Source: Chloroflexota bacterium
GTDB taxonomy: Bacteria > Chloroflexota > UBA6077 > FW602-bin22 > JACQUS01
Length of the DNA: 5,343 nt
NCBI GenBank assembly: GCA_016210125.1
Contig: JACQUS010000501.1
Coordinates: forward strand, 1 to 5,343
Direction of reading: 5' to 3'
Made by a program: the position numbers and the translations under genes. The number at the start of each line of letters is the position of its first letter. Within the stretch, counting starts at the first letter, position 1. Below the pieces are notes generated by a model, which did not search any database, was not told where the DNA came from, and worked only from the letters and a program-made list of their open reading frames with translations. Of the stretch, positions 1 through 5,109 are shown in pieces.

Positions 1-521
1 ACGCGCGTCGTGGTGATGAACGGCCCGAGGAAGAGCAGCACCCGGACCGTGGCGCGGGGGTAGAGCACGAGGTAGGCCCCGAGCACGCCGGCGATGGCCC
101 CGGAAGCGCCGACGTTCGGGACGCGCGTGTCGGGGATGAAGGTCACCTGGGTGAGCGCCGCGGCCAGTCCCGTGACGAGGTAGAAGAGCGCGAAACGCAC
201 GTGGCCGAGGCGATCCTCCACGTTGTCGCCGAAGATGAACAGGTACAGCATGTTGCTGGCGATGTGCAGCCAGTTGGCTTGCATGAACATGCTCGTGAAG
301 ACCGTGAGGTAGACCAGCCCCGGCCCGGCCGGCGGTGGCAGGTCGACCCCGCGGCTGATCTCGTAAGGGATCATGGCGTAGCGGTAGACGAAGCGCTCCA
401 GCTCGGCGTCGGGCAGGCTCGACTGGTAGACGAACACGGCGACGTTGGCGAGCAGAATGAGGAGCATGACGAAGGGGAAGCGGTGCCGCCCCCCGGCCTC
501 GTCGGAGATGGGAATGACCAC
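1..521 (-). CDS. Rhomboid-family intramembrane serine protease (3' end outside window)
   Basis: The minus-strand frame reads 173 codons from a GTG at 521 to the left edge, so the C-terminus is missing. Rhomboids cleave transmembrane segments of substrates inside the lipid bilayer. Visible features are a cytoplasmic N-terminus with IPISDE (residues 3-8), a first membrane segment at about 17-32, a periplasmic loop, the HxxxN motif (H86 to N90, in WLHIASN), further membrane segments at about 86-98 and 108-123, and the GASGA motif (138-142) with catalytic Ser140. The partner catalytic histidine of the later helix lies beyond the window and cannot be checked. The GTG start is chosen because a GAGG Shine-Dalgarno site lies 5 bases upstream and a TATACT box about 30 bases upstream. 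The gene is divergent from the mutY operon. The family call is firm; the substrate is unknown. Confidence 0.93.
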   Translation of the reverse strand, partial: MVIPISDEAGGRHRFPFVMLLILLANVAVFVYQSSLPDAELERFVYRYAMIPYEISRGVDLPPPAGPGLVYLTVFTSMFMQANWLHIASNMLYLFIFGDNVEDRLGHVRFALFYLVTGLAAALTQVTFIPDTRVPNVGASGAIAGVLGAYLVLYPRATVRVLLFLGPFITTTR

Positions 522-550
522 GCCGGCCTCGCGCGCTGCCGTCTGGAGCC

Positions 551-556
551 AGTATA
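551..556 (-). promoter_or_regulatory. Candidate -10 box of the rhomboid gene
   Basis: TATACT on the minus strand (five of six bases match the TATAAT consensus) lies about 30 bases before the GTG start at 521, leaving room for the GAGG ribosome site. No convincing -35 box is visible at 16-18 bases. It sits in the 70-base divergent gap with the small ORF at 592. A plus-strand TATAGC overlaps it at 553-558 and could serve the other direction, but that match is weaker. Confidence 0.45.
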
Positions 557-591
557 GCCCACGGTGTGCTACCCTCGTGACAGGGGCAGCG

Positions 592-714
592 ATGAGCCGC
601 ATCACGATGAGCAACGCGCGGCAGATCGCCGAGCTGCTCGACGTGCGCCTGCCGCGGCCGGACGCGGCCGCGCCGAATCGGCTGGCGCAGCTCACCCTGC
701 CGGTCGAGACCTGA
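592..714 (+). CDS. Small hypothetical protein (40 aa), first gene of the mutY operon
   Basis: A 40-codon ORF starts with ATG at 592, preceded by AGGGG at a spacing of 5 bases, and ends with a TGA whose A is the first base of the mutY ATG (TGATG). The protein contains an amphipathic-looking stretch, ARQIAELLDVRLPRP, and a Pro/Ala-rich tail; there is no signal peptide or membrane segment. Nearly every codon ends in G or C, as in the neighbouring genes, and this supports real coding. The overlap suggests translational coupling: the mutY ATG itself has only a poor ribosome site, so this ORF may exist to load ribosomes onto mutY. I do not recognise the family. It could be a leader peptide or a small partner protein. 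Confidence 0.55.
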   Translation: MSRITMSNARQIAELLDVRLPRPDAAAPNRLAQLTLPVET

Positions 715-1742
715 TGGCCCGGCCAGCGCCGGAGCGTGGCTCGCCGGCGGCGGTGAACTCACCCGCTGCAATTCCCGCCACCCATAGCCAGCGCCCGCGC
801 TGGGTCGATGCGCCGCGGCGCGCTGCCGTCTGGGCCGCGCTGCGCGCCTGGTACGCCCAGGCGCGGCGTGACCTGCCGTGGCGGCGAACACACGACCCGT
901 ACGCCATCGTCATTGCTGAGCTCATGCTCCAGCAGACGCAGGTGGAGCGCGTGGTCCCTAAGTACCTGGCCTTTCTGGAGCGCTTCGCGACCTGGCGCAG
1001 CCTGGCGGCGGCGCCGCGCGCCGAGGTCGTGCGCGCGTGGGCCGGCCTCGGCTACAACCGCCGAGCGGTCTGGCTGCACCAGCTCGCACAGGTCGTGGTC
1101 GACCACTACGAGGGCGCGCTGCCCGCCGATCCAGCCGTGCTGGCCGGGCTGCCCGGCCTGGGGCCGTACACCGTCGCCGCAGTGGCCTGCTTCGCCCACG
1201 GCCAGCACGTTCCACTCGTGGACACCAATGTCCGGCGCGTCCTCGGGCGGCTCTTCGCCGGGCTGGGGCCGCTCGCGCAGCGCGAGGCCTGGGCGCTGGC
1301 GGCCTGGGCGCTCCCGCCGGACGGCGCCGGCGACTGGCACCAGGCGCTGATGGACCTCGGCGCTACGATCTGCCTGGCGCGCCGGCCGGCCTGCGCCGCC
1401 TGCGCGGTGGCCACCTGGTGCGTGGCGCGGCCGGCGCTCGACGGGGCCATCTGGCCAGCCGGCCTGCCGCGCCCGCAGCGGCGCGTCGCCGAGGCGCGGG
1501 AAACCGGCGGCTACCCCGGCTCGCGGCGCTACTTCCGTGGGCGGATCGTCGACGCCTTGCGCGCCCTGCCGCCGGGCGCTACGCTGCACCTGGCCGCGCT
1601 GGGGTCGCTCATTAAGCCCGACTACACCCCGGCCGAGGCGCCCTGGCTGCGCGAGCTGCTCGTTGGGCTGGTCACCGACGGCCTGGTCGAGTGGGCCGAC
1701 GGCAACGAGCGGTGCGCGGTGAGGCTCGCGGAGGGAGGATAG
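714..1742 (+). CDS. mutY: A/G-specific adenine DNA glycosylase MutY
   Basis: This 342-residue protein belongs to the HhH-GPD superfamily and removes adenine mispaired with 8-oxoguanine, starting base excision repair. Residues 65-77 carry the MutY signature IAELMLQQTQV with catalytic Glu69. The helix-hairpin-helix is LPGLGPYTVAAV (146-157), followed by the catalytic Asp170 in VDTNV. The [4Fe-4S] cysteines are C220-x6-C227-x2-C230-x5-C236, fully conserved. The first 30 residues are unconserved and Pro/Ala-rich. After the cluster there is no recognisable NUDIX/MutT-like 8-oxoG-reading domain. Residues about 270-335 instead look like a small winged-helix unit (RYFRGRIVDALRALPPG, then LVTDGLVEW), resembling the short MutY type seen in Actinobacteria. 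The start is the ATG of the TGATG overlap; a GTG at 753 is an alternative. The gene is co-transcribed with the small ORF upstream and the nitroreductase one base downstream. Confidence 0.93.
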   Translation: MARPAPERGSPAAVNSPAAIPATHSQRPRWVDAPRRAAVWAALRAWYAQARRDLPWRRTHDPYAIVIAELMLQQTQVERVVPKYLAFLERFATWRSLAAAPRAEVVRAWAGLGYNRRAVWLHQLAQVVVDHYEGALPADPAVLAGLPGLGPYTVAAVACFAHGQHVPLVDTNVRRVLGRLFAGLGPLAQREAWALAAWALPPDGAGDWHQALMDLGATICLARRPACAACAVATWCVARPALDGAIWPAGLPRPQRRVAEARETGGYPGSRRYFRGRIVDALRALPPGATLHLAALGSLIKPDYTPAEAPWLRELLVGLVTDGLVEWADGNERCAVRLAEGG

Positions 1743-1743
1743 C

Positions 1744-2334
1744 GTGTCGGAAGAGCGGGCCGCGGAGATCTTCCGGGCCTTGATCATGCGCCGCGAGAGC
1801 CGCCGCGCGCTCGCAGCGCGGCCGGTCGAGTGCGAGAAGCTGCGCGCCATGCTCGAGGCGGCGCGCTGGGCGCCATCCTACGGCAACATGCAGCCCTGGC
1901 GCTTCGTCCTGGTCCAGGAGCCGGCCGCGCTGGACGCCATGCGGCCGGCATTCACGCCGGGCAATGCCTGGGCGAAGCAGGCCCCGGTGCTGGTCGTCGG
2001 CACGGCGAACCCGCAGGACGCCAAGATCGTCGCCGGCAAGGAGTACTATCTATTCGACCTCGGCCTGGCGGTCCAGAACCTGCTTCTCCAGGCCGTAGCC
2101 TGCGGGCTGGTCGCCCACCCGATGGGCGGGTGGGACGAGCAGACCGTCAAGCAAGCATTGGGTGTCCCTGACGAGGTGCGCGTCGTCGTCGTCATCGCGC
2201 TGGGCTACCCCGGCCGGCTGGAGGAGCTGGATGAGGAGACGCGCCGGAAGGAGCAGCAGCCGCGGACGCGTAAGGCGCTCGCGGAGATAGCCTTCGCCGA
2301 CCGCTGGGGCCGGCCCTGGGACGCCGGTGCCTGA
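1744..2334 (+). CDS. Nitroreductase-family FMN oxidoreductase
   Basis: This 196-residue protein matches the compact FMN-dependent nitroreductase fold, which uses NAD(P)H to reduce nitro compounds, quinones or related substrates as a cytoplasmic homodimer. The FMN-phosphate motif RRESRRAL lies at 16-23, SYGNMQPWRFVLV at 45-57 is the family's second flavin-binding segment, and the helix LFDLGLAVQNLLLQAVACGL (103-122) leads into the conserved HPMGGWD. The C-terminal strand VVVVIALGYPG (147-157) is also typical. The start is a GTG one base after the mutY stop, with GGGAGG 5 bases before it. The last 45 residues are charged and likely wrap the dimer partner. The tight linkage to mutY suggests a shared response to oxidative stress (inference). 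The exact substrate cannot be read from sequence. Confidence 0.9.
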   Translation: MSEERAAEIFRALIMRRESRRALAARPVECEKLRAMLEAARWAPSYGNMQPWRFVLVQEPAALDAMRPAFTPGNAWAKQAPVLVVGTANPQDAKIVAGKEYYLFDLGLAVQNLLLQAVACGLVAHPMGGWDEQTVKQALGVPDEVRVVVVIALGYPGRLEELDEETRRKEQQPRTRKALAEIAFADRWGRPWDAGA

Positions 2335-2347
2335 TCCCGCCTCCTGT

Positions 2348-2373
2348 CCCCCTCTCTGCACGCGGAGAGGGGG
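2348..2373. repeat. Perfect 9-bp inverted repeat, probable GC-rich intergenic hairpin element
   Basis: CCCCCTCTC at 2348-2356 pairs exactly with GAGAGGGGG at 2365-2373 across an 8-base loop, 14 bases after the nitroreductase stop. There is no T-tract after either arm, so a classical rho-independent terminator is not supported. A G-rich run (2369-2388) follows, and GGGGG at 2379-2383 could alternatively pair with CCCCC at 2394-2398. From memory of GC-rich Chloroflexota genomes, similar C-rich/G-rich palindromes recur between genes, so this may be one copy of a dispersed repeat. It could still mark the transcript end. Confidence 0.6.
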
Positions 2374-2401
2374 AGGAAGGGGGTGAGGTACGGCCCCCTG
2401 G

Positions 2402-2482
2402 TTCGACCTCCCGCGCCTTCTGGTACTACGCGACGTCGTCGGCGCGCTCGACCCTGACGGGCCGCCGCGTCTGCGCCTCGTC
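2402..2482 (+). other. Coding-like 5' extension of the nucleotidyltransferase frame without a usual start
   Basis: The frame of the next gene stays open upstream of its first ATG back to the TGA at 2384-2386. Codons from 2402 to 2482 read WF-like and then LVLRDVVGALDPDGPP, with about 22 of 27 third positions G or C, as expected of coding sequence here. No ATG, GTG or TTG occurs in frame. The only near candidate is a CTG at 2420, without a ribosome site. This may be the true N-terminus of the protein whose start was lost beside the hairpin at 2348-2373, or chance in GC-rich DNA. Confidence 0.3.
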
Positions 2483-3382
2483 ATGCCACCGCCCGCGGCG
2501 GCGCGCCACCTGGCGGCGCTGCCCGGCTCGTTCAACCCGCCGACCGCCGCCCACCTGGCACTGGCGCGCGCCGCCCGGCGCGCCGGTTGCGACGCCGTCG
2601 TCCTCGTCTTGAGCACGCGCACGGTGGCCAAGGAGCTGCCCACGGGCCTCCTCCTCGAGGATCGGCTGCTGCTGCTGGCCGAGCTGGCGCGGCGCCCGGT
2701 AAGGGTCGCCCCGGGTGCGGCGCAAGGCGCTCGCTGGGCCACGCCGGCGGCGCTGTGCGTCGCCGCGGTCAACCGCGGCCTGTACGTCGACCAGGCCGCC
2801 CTGCTGCGGGCCACCTGGCCGGAGGCGGCGCCGGTGGCCTTCGTCGTCGGCTTCGACAAGATCGTGCAGATCTTCGATCCGCGCTACTACGCCGACCGCG
2901 ACGCGGCACTCGACGCGCTCTTCGCCCGCGCGAGCTTCCTCGTTGCGCCGCGCGACGAGCACGACGCGCGCGACCTGGTGGCTCTGCTGGCGCGCCCGGA
3001 GAACCGCCGCTTTGCCGACGGCGTGCGCTTCCTGCCACTGCCGCGCGGGGTGCGGTCTGTGTCGGCGACGCAGGCCCGCGCGGCGCTGCCGGCCGGCCTG
3101 GCGGCGCCGGTGCCGGCACCTGTCCACGCCTTCGTCCGCGCCACCGGCGCCTTCCAGCCGCCGCGCGCGCTGCCGAGCGGCGAGCAGGTCGACGCCTACG
3201 CGCTGCGCGCGGTGCTGCTCGATGTCCTGTGGCGCCTGAGCGACGCGGGGCGGTCGGACTTCGGCCGCCTCTGCCGCGTGGCGACGAGCGACACGCCCGC
3301 CGGGAGGCGGCTGCGGGCCGCGCTGCGCGCCGGTGCGGCTGCTGACCTGGCGCAGGCGCTGCGGGCGCTACAGAGGCGATGA
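2483..3382 (+). CDS. NadD/NMNAT-like nucleotidyltransferase with C-terminal extension
   Basis: This 299-residue protein has the HxGH-superfamily nucleotidyltransferase pattern. GSFNPPTAAH lies at 15-24 (the TxxH version of the ATP-binding motif, H24), a central VVGFDKIVQIFDPRYY lies at 121-136, a strand ending APRD (155-158) sits where NadD has its RPG segment, and SATQAR (194-199) is the SxTxxR ATP-phosphate motif. Enzymes of this family join a mononucleotide to AMP from ATP, as in the NaMN adenylyltransferase step of NAD synthesis; the substrate here is not proven. Usual NadD length is about 190-220, so residues about 220-299 form an extra, mostly helical, Arg/Ala-rich region I do not recognise. 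The ATG at 2483 has no visible ribosome site, and coding-like sequence continues upstream, so the start is uncertain. The gene is probably separately transcribed and ends convergently with the toxin gene. Confidence 0.85.
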   Translation: MPPPAAARHLAALPGSFNPPTAAHLALARAARRAGCDAVVLVLSTRTVAKELPTGLLLEDRLLLLAELARRPVRVAPGAAQGARWATPAALCVAAVNRGLYVDQAALLRATWPEAAPVAFVVGFDKIVQIFDPRYYADRDAALDALFARASFLVAPRDEHDARDLVALLARPENRRFADGVRFLPLPRGVRSVSATQARAALPAGLAAPVPAPVHAFVRATGAFQPPRALPSGEQVDAYALRAVLLDVLWRLSDAGRSDFGRLCRVATSDTPAGRRLRAALRAGAAADLAQALRALQRR

Positions 3383-3388
3383 GGTCGT

Positions 3389-3402
3389 CGGCGCACGCGC
3401 CG
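3389..3402. terminator. Weak GC hairpin between convergent genes
   Basis: CGGCG and CGCCG form a 5-bp stem with a 4-base loop in the 38-base gap between the nucleotidyltransferase stop and the toxin stop. There is no U-tract on either strand. Its position is right for a bidirectional terminator, but the stem is short and such stems arise easily in GC-rich sequence. Confidence 0.2.
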
Positions 3403-3420
3403 CCCACAACAGGTCTGCGC

Positions 3421-3825
3421 TCAGCGGGCTGCTTCGTAGAGCTTGAGGCCGGGAACGTGACTGAAATCGCGGAGATTGCGCGTCAAGAGGGTCAGATCGT
3501 GTGCGAGCGCCGTCGCAGCGATGAGCATGTCCATATCGCCGATCTGCCGCCGCAGCGATCGCGGAAGCTCGCCCCGTACGATGCCGAAACGCTCGGCGAT
3601 CGACCTGGTCACGCCCACGAGATCCTTGCCGAGCAGGAAGCTCTGCAGACCTTCGAGTGCGGCTTGAGGATCGCGCGCGTAGTACGCGCCTTCGAAAAGC
3701 TCGCCATACGAGATGATGCTTACCGCCAGCCCTTGCGGTGCCAGCTCGAGGAGTGTCTGCGTCGCGTCTTCCTGTCCGTGGAGGCAGTCGACGATCCAGT
3801 CGGTATCAACGAGGTACAGGCTCAT
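3421..3825 (-). CDS. vapC: PIN-domain ribonuclease toxin (VapC family)
   Basis: This 134-residue single PIN domain is typical of VapC toxins, Mg2+-dependent RNases that block growth by cutting RNA when the antitoxin is lost. The acidic active-site residues are visible: D7 in YLVDTDW, E42 in SYGELFEGA, D99 in IGDMDMLIAATA (D97 adjacent), and N117/D120 in LLTRNLRDFSHVPGL. Length and motif spacing match the family, so the toxin looks intact. Its ATG overlaps the antitoxin stop by 4 bases (ATGA), the usual coupled antitoxin-toxin order. Hand counts of three 60-base lines inside the gene give 62-68% GC, against 73% for a line of the neighbouring nucleotidyltransferase, which suggests horizontal arrival. 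The RNA target is unknown. Confidence 0.92.
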   Translation of the reverse strand: MSLYLVDTDWIVDCLHGQEDATQTLLELAPQGLAVSIISYGELFEGAYYARDPQAALEGLQSFLLGKDLVGVTRSIAERFGIVRGELPRSLRRQIGDMDMLIAATALAHDLTLLTRNLRDFSHVPGLKLYEAAR

Positions 3826-4142
3826 AGCCGAACGGGCCGCCGACCAGAGGCACGGCGGCGCTCGTAGACATACGCTTTGAACGCTTCAGCGTTGACACCC
3901 TTCCAGCTCCCTGCGGCGCGCAGGATACCTTCCCGAGACCGTGCGACAGCCCTGGCGCCCGGCGCCCGCCCTCCTCTCCGTCCTCCTGCGCTTCTTTCGG
4001 TAAGGGCGGGCCGGAGCACGACAAGATCAGCGCCGTCGCGTTCGATGACGATCGCGTGCCTCTCCGAGACGACGCGATCGACCACCTCTGCGAGGTTGGA
4101 GACGAGCTCGCTGAACGGTACCCGCCGCACTTCGCCAGGCAT
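3822..4142 (-). CDS. Phd/YefM-like antitoxin paired with the PIN toxin
   Basis: This 106-residue protein is encoded immediately upstream of the toxin and overlaps it by 4 bases. The N-terminal half (about 8-45, VPFSELVSNLAEVVDRV then AIVIERDGADLVVL) resembles the Phd/YefM DNA-binding fold that represses its own promoter. Residues about 51-70 are a Gly/Arg/Ala-rich linker. The tail has AAGSWKG (76-82) and ends YERRRASGRRPVRL, the toxin-binding C-terminus style often seen in antitoxins next to PIN toxins. The start ATG at 4142 is supported by AGGAG 8 bases upstream and an extended -10 box. It probably neutralises the toxin by wrapping its active site and autoregulates the operon (family knowledge). 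The linker composition is odd and might hide a small frameshift, but the frame is open throughout. Confidence 0.85.
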   Translation of the reverse strand: MPGEVRRVPFSELVSNLAEVVDRVVSERHAIVIERDGADLVVLRPALTERSAGGRRGGRAPGARAVARSREGILRAAGSWKGVNAEAFKAYVYERRRASGRRPVRL

Positions 4143-4150
4143 ATCCCGTG

Positions 4151-4155
4151 CTCCT
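4151..4155 (-). promoter_or_regulatory. Ribosome binding site of the antitoxin gene
   Basis: AGGAG on the minus strand, 8 bases before the ATG at 4142, fixes the antitoxin start. Confidence 0.7.
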
Positions 4156-4164
4156 CACGCCGCG

Positions 4165-4173
4165 ATTATACCA
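4165..4173 (-). promoter_or_regulatory. Extended -10 promoter of the toxin-antitoxin operon
   Basis: The minus strand reads TGGTATAAT, a perfect TATAAT with the TGn extension. The predicted transcription start, near 4158, gives a leader of about 16 bases that still contains the AGGAG site. No good -35 box is seen at 17-18 bases, as is common for extended -10 promoters. An autorepressing antitoxin would be expected to bind here, but no clear palindrome overlaps the box. Confidence 0.75.
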
Positions 4174-4245
4174 GTCGCCGCCGCTCGGCCAGGCGGTCTC
4201 GGGCAATCGTGCGCGATGCCCGCACACCCTGCACGAGCCTTGGCG

Positions 4246-4380
4246 TCACGAAGGCGTCGGGTGGCCGCCCGCACGGGGCCACCACCGGTAAGCGATCGCC
4301 CAGGTGTCTTCGCACCTGCCGCCGCGAAGGTCCAGTCCGACGACCCGGCGCACGGCTTCGCCGTCGGCGCGCCCCGACAC
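4246..4380 (-). CDS. Doubtful small ORF (44 aa) downstream of the DedA gene
   Basis: A GTG at 4380, 7 bases after the DedA stop, opens 44 codons ending at TGA 4246-4248. The translation includes VVGLDLRGGRCEDTWAIAY followed by RWWPRAGG. About 84% of third positions are G or C and the residue mix is protein-like, unlike the Arg/Ala/Pro-rich text of the other frames here. The frame is also open upstream of the GTG (GAWISVRV), overlapping the DedA 3' end. No ribosome site is visible. It may be a small gene, the remnant of a decayed gene, or chance. I do not recognise a family. Confidence 0.28.
   Translation of the reverse strand: MSGRADGEAVRRVVGLDLRGGRCEDTWAIAYRWWPRAGGHPTPS
4260..4283. repeat. 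7-bp inverted repeat downstream of the DedA gene
   Basis: GGTGGCC (4260-4266) and GGCCACC (4277-4283) form a 7-bp stem around a 10-base GC-rich loop. It lies about 105 bases after the DedA stop and about 90 bases upstream of the antitoxin promoter on the same strand. No T-tract follows, so it is at most a weak transcription end for the DedA message. Confidence 0.3.
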
Positions 4381-4387
4381 CCGGACG

Positions 4388-5020
4388 CTAATCCACGCCC
4401 CGGAGCGCGCCTTCTTGCGCCTCGGGCAGGCGCTCGTCGCCCAGCAGCATCGCGCGCAGCCGCGCGCGCCAGCGCCAGAGGGCCAGGGCGGCCAGCGGCC
4501 CGACGACGATGCCCACGTACCAGTAGGCGACCAGCCAGCCGAGCAGGTAGCCGCCGGTCGTGTACGTGAGACCCCACAGCAGCGCCGCCAGTAGGTCGAA
4601 GGCCAGGAAGCGCCGGTACGGCATGCGGCAGAACCCGGCGCCGACGGCGATCACCGATCGTGTCGTGTTGAAGAACTTTGCGCCGACGAGCGCGAAGCCG
4701 CCCCAGCGATGGATCAGCCGCTCGGCGTAGACGACGTACGTGCTCAGGCGCTGCTCCCAGCGCGTGCCGCGCGGCATGCGCCGACCGAGGACGTAGTCGA
4801 CATGGTCGCCGAGCAGCGAGCCCAGCGCCGTCACGGCGACGACGTGCTCGAAGCGCAGGTAGCCCTGCTGCGCCAGCAGCCCGCCGAGGGCGACGAACGT
4901 GGCCCCGGGCAGGAAGGCGCCGAGCAGGACGGTATGCTCCAGGAGCGCGCCCAGGAAAAGCGCTGGATAGCCGTACTGCTCCACCAAGGGCAGCAGCGCG
5001 GCGACGATCGCGTCGAGCAC
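4388..5020 (-). CDS. DedA-family integral membrane protein
   Basis: This 210-residue protein has the DedA (SNARE-associated/VTT-domain) layout. DedA proteins help maintain membrane homeostasis and are linked to lipid-carrier flipping and proton-dependent transport. Residues 13-26 open with the typical EQYGYPALFLGALLE; Glu28 and the PG at 38-39 follow. LGDHVDYVLGR (70-80) is the conserved amphipathic loop, KFFNTTRSVIAVGAG (115-129) is the family RFxPxxR-like signature, and MPYRRFLAFDLLAALLWG (133-150) leads into the last membrane helices (about 139-180). The acidic residue that usually follows PG is Ala40, the first signature Arg is Lys115 and the usual Pro is Asn118, while Arg121 is kept. The start is the GTG at 5020, chosen because it places the N-terminus at family length; its ribosome site is weak (GGAG 13 bases away). 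Specific substrate unknown. Confidence 0.9.
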   Translation of the reverse strand: MLDAIVAALLPLVEQYGYPALFLGALLEHTVLLGAFLPGATFVALGGLLAQQGYLRFEHVVAVTALGSLLGDHVDYVLGRRMPRGTRWEQRLSTYVVYAERLIHRWGGFALVGAKFFNTTRSVIAVGAGFCRMPYRRFLAFDLLAALLWGLTYTTGGYLLGWLVAYWYVGIVVGPLAALALWRWRARLRAMLLGDERLPEAQEGALRGVD

Positions 5021-5045
5021 GCGGCGACACCAACTCCATCGATGC

Positions 5046-5066
5046 AGTGTACTGTTACGTAGTGTA
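5046..5066 (-). promoter_or_regulatory. Two tandem candidate -10 boxes for the DedA gene
   Basis: On the minus strand TACACT occurs twice, at 5066-5061 and 5051-5046, as part of a 7-base direct repeat (AGTGTAC on the plus strand at 5046 and 5061) with a 15-base period. Either could be a -10 box, giving leaders of about 34 or 19 bases to the GTG at 5020. No good TTGACA-like -35 is present; TTTCGT lies 17 bases before the upstream box. The repeats could instead be regulator half-sites on the same face of the helix. Confidence 0.4.
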
Positions 5067-5084
5067 CCGCCGCGACCGGCTAGA

Positions 5085-5109
5085 CGAAAGCCGCCGGCCG
5101 CCGCTTTCG
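5085..5109. repeat. 7-bp inverted repeat, candidate operator in the divergent region
   Basis: CGAAAGC (5085-5091) and GCTTTCG (5103-5109) are exact inverted copies separated by 11 bases. One arm overlaps the position expected for the -35 box of the upstream DedA promoter candidate. AT-containing arms in such GC-rich DNA make chance somewhat less likely. A second hairpin, GCTCCG-CGA-CGGAGC, lies at 5149-5163, and a 10-base palindrome, CGCTGCAGCG, at 5111-5120. Confidence 0.4.

Noticed and set aside
201..557. Plus-strand open frame opposite the rhomboid gene
   Set aside because: The minus strand encodes a rhomboid with the GASGA and HxxxN motifs; this frame is its antisense shadow.
759..1850. 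Long minus-strand open frame (363 codons) opposite mutY
   Set aside because: It is antisense to a clear MutY with all catalytic and cluster residues; its translation is rich in Arg, Ala, Gly and Pro with no motif, as expected of a shadow in GC-rich DNA.
2348..2400. Rho-independent terminator after the nitroreductase
   Set aside because: The stem is strong but no run of T follows on either strand, so it is described as an inverted repeat.
2426..3127. Minus-strand open frame opposite the nucleotidyltransferase
   Set aside because: Arg/Gln/Gly-rich text without family motifs; the plus strand has the nucleotidyltransferase motifs in order.
3379..3867. Plus-strand frame of 162 codons across the PIN toxin
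   Set aside because: Antisense to the intact PIN domain; no ribosome site of note and no recognisable domain.
4155..5039. Minus-strand frame (294 codons, ATG at 5039) overlapping the DedA gene
   Set aside because: Its ATG is better placed than the DedA GTG, but the translation is Arg/Ala/Gly-rich in the region where the other frame reads a membrane protein with DedA motifs.
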